From assembly GCA_050290245.1 (NCBI GenBank), contig JBNKHH010000039.1, positions 1 through 5,428 on the forward strand: a DNA stretch of 5,428 nt, read 5' to 3'. The notes below the pieces were generated by a model. That model was not told the origin of the DNA and made no database searches. It was given only the letters and a program-made list of their open reading frames with translations. This stretch comes from JBNKHH01 sp050290245. GTDB lineage: Bacteria; Pseudomonadota; Alphaproteobacteria; Rhodobacterales; Rhodobacteraceae. Numbering within the stretch: the stretch's first letter is position 1; the number at the start of each line of letters is the position of its first letter. Of the stretch, positions 4,413-5,428 are shown piece after piece. A program made the translations under genes and the position numbers.

Positions 4413-5428
4413 TCGGCAGCCGCCGCGTTTCCGTCGCGGATCAGTTTCCAGACAATAGCATCGACCAGCGCCTGGAAAGCTGCATCCACGATGTTGGGAG
4501 ATACACCGACCGTCGCCCAGGCCCGGCCCTCTTCATCGGCAAAGTCTATGATAACGCGCGTGACCGCCTCGGTCCCGCCCTGAGTGATCCGCACCTTGAA
4601 GTCCGTCAGCCGCATCTCATCGACGGTCGCCTGGTGGGGGCCGAGATCCTGCTTCAACGCCTGCCACAGCGCGTTGACCGGCCCGTCGTCCTGCATGTCC
4701 TGGGGATGGTCGTTCTTGAAATAGCCGGTTCGCGATCCCTCGCGGGTCGATATCGTCACAACCGCTTCGGACTCCACAACGATATCACCCTTGGCGTTGC
4801 GGCGACGTTCCGAGATTACGCGATAGCGCTCGACGTCGAAAAAGTTCGGTAACAGCCCCAACTCGCCCCGTGCCAGCAGTTCAAAGCTCGCCTGGGCACT
4901 ATCATAGGCATATCCTTCGCTCTCGCGCTCCTTGACGACATCCAGGATGCGCCCGAGCGCCGGATCGCCCTTCTCGGCGGGCAGGCCCATTTCGCTCAGG
5001 CGCTTGATCAGGTTCGACTGCCCCGCCTGGTTCGACATGGGCACGATGCGCGTATTGCCGACCAGAGACGGCTCGATGTGTTCGTAGGTCGTGGGGTCCT
5101 TTACGATGGCCGAAGCGTGTAGCCCTGCCTTGTGCGCAAAAGCCGAAGAGCCGACGTAGGGGGCCGAGCGCAGAGGCACCCGGTTCAGGATATCGTCCAG
5201 CATCCGGCTCGTACGGGTCAGGCTTTGCAGCCCGCTTTCGTCAACACCGATCTCGAACCGGCTGGCGTAGGGCTCTTTCAGAAGCAACGTCGGGATCAGC
5301 GTGGTCAGGTTGGCGTTGCCGCAGCGCTCGCCCAGGCCATTCAGCGTGCCCTGTACCTGCCGCGCGCCCGCGTCAACAGCCGCGAGGCTGCCAGCCACCG
5401 CGTTGCCAGTGTCGTCATGGGTGTGGAT
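4409..5428 (-). CDS. cimA: (R)-citramalate synthase, 5' end missing
   Basis: The frame is open from the right window edge to TGA at 4409-4411, giving 339 C-terminal residues of a protein usually about 520-540 long. CimA condenses pyruvate and acetyl-CoA to (R)-citramalate, giving a threonine-independent entry to isoleucine synthesis in the cytoplasm. The fragment opens with IHTHDDTGNAVAG, whose His2 and His4 are the divalent-metal ligands of the DRE-TIM metallolyase barrel. LNGLGERCGNANL (29-41) follows, holding the Asn metal ligand. AFAHKAGLHASAI (96-108) belongs to the subdomain linker that contributes to the active site. From about residue 185 to the end is the LeuA-type allosteric dimer domain (PF08502), ending in ATVGVSPNIVDAAFQALVDA (305-324), where the end product, here presumably isoleucine, binds. 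Missing are the N-terminal barrel strands with the DGxR motif. The linker and C-terminal motif favour CimA over 2-isopropylmalate or homocitrate synthase. It overlaps the following gene by 4 bases. Confidence 0.92.
   Translation of the reverse strand: MHTHDDTGNAVAGSLAAVDAGARQVQGTLNGLGERCGNANLTTLIPTLLLKEPYASRFEIGVDESGLQSLTRTSRMLDDILNRVPLRSAPYVGSSAFAHKAGLHASAIVKDPTTYEHIEPSLVGNTRIVPMSNQAGQSNLIKRLSEMGLPAEKGDPALGRILDVVKERESEGYAYDSAQASFELLARGELGLLPNFFDVERYRVISERRRNAKGDIVVESEAVVTISTREGSRTGYFKNDHPQDMQDDGPVNALWQALKQDLGPHQATVDEMRLTDFKVRITQGGTEAVTRVIIDFADEEGRAWATVGVSPNIVDAAFQALVDAIVWKLIRDGNAAAAE

Noticed and set aside
4328..4852. Plus-strand open frame opposite the cimA and synthase-like gene junction
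   Set aside because: It is antisense to two well-supported, overlapping genes and has no family signature.

Overview
The window is compact, GC-rich bacterial DNA. It carries seven protein genes (two cut by the window edges) and one tRNA gene, with almost no spare intergenic space. The gene set, strong G/C preference at third codon positions and protein style suggest an alphaproteobacterium, most likely a Rhodobacteraceae (Roseobacter-type) chromosome. This is an inference from gene families, not a phylogenetic test. No mobile element, CRISPR array, phage gene or sign of recent transfer was seen.

Left block (1-2033, plus strand): the C-terminal part of a YcgN/CxxCxxCC cysteine-cluster protein is followed after 5 bases by a complete PLP-dependent L-threonine aldolase. 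After a 45-base gap with a good ribosome binding site comes a small DUF2799-type lipoprotein with a C-terminal coiled coil. The first two genes look co-transcribed.

Middle block (2044-2757, minus strand): tRNA-Leu(UAA) with encoded CCA lies tail-to-tail with the lipoprotein gene and has its own plausible sigma70-type promoter. Upstream of it, on the same strand, is a secreted TPR-repeat protein. A region of about 107 bases (2758-2864) separates this gene from a divergently transcribed rhomboid intramembrane serine protease (2865-3623, plus). This region is rich in overlapping inverted repeats, one of which pairs with the probable Shine-Dalgarno sequence of the rhomboid gene.

Right block (3669-5428, minus strand): the C-terminal two thirds of (R)-citramalate synthase (CimA, isoleucine biosynthesis from pyruvate and acetyl-CoA) overlaps by 4 bases a squalene/phytoene-synthase-fold protein. 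That protein lacks both aspartate-rich catalytic motifs and resembles the NDUFAF6-type complex I assembly factors more than a terpenoid enzyme. The pair converges on the rhomboid gene.

The genes are mostly housekeeping or conserved hypothetical, and I see no convincing new multi-gene system. The items most worth a second look are the candidate RNA structure over the rhomboid start and the catalytically degenerate synthase coupled to cimA.
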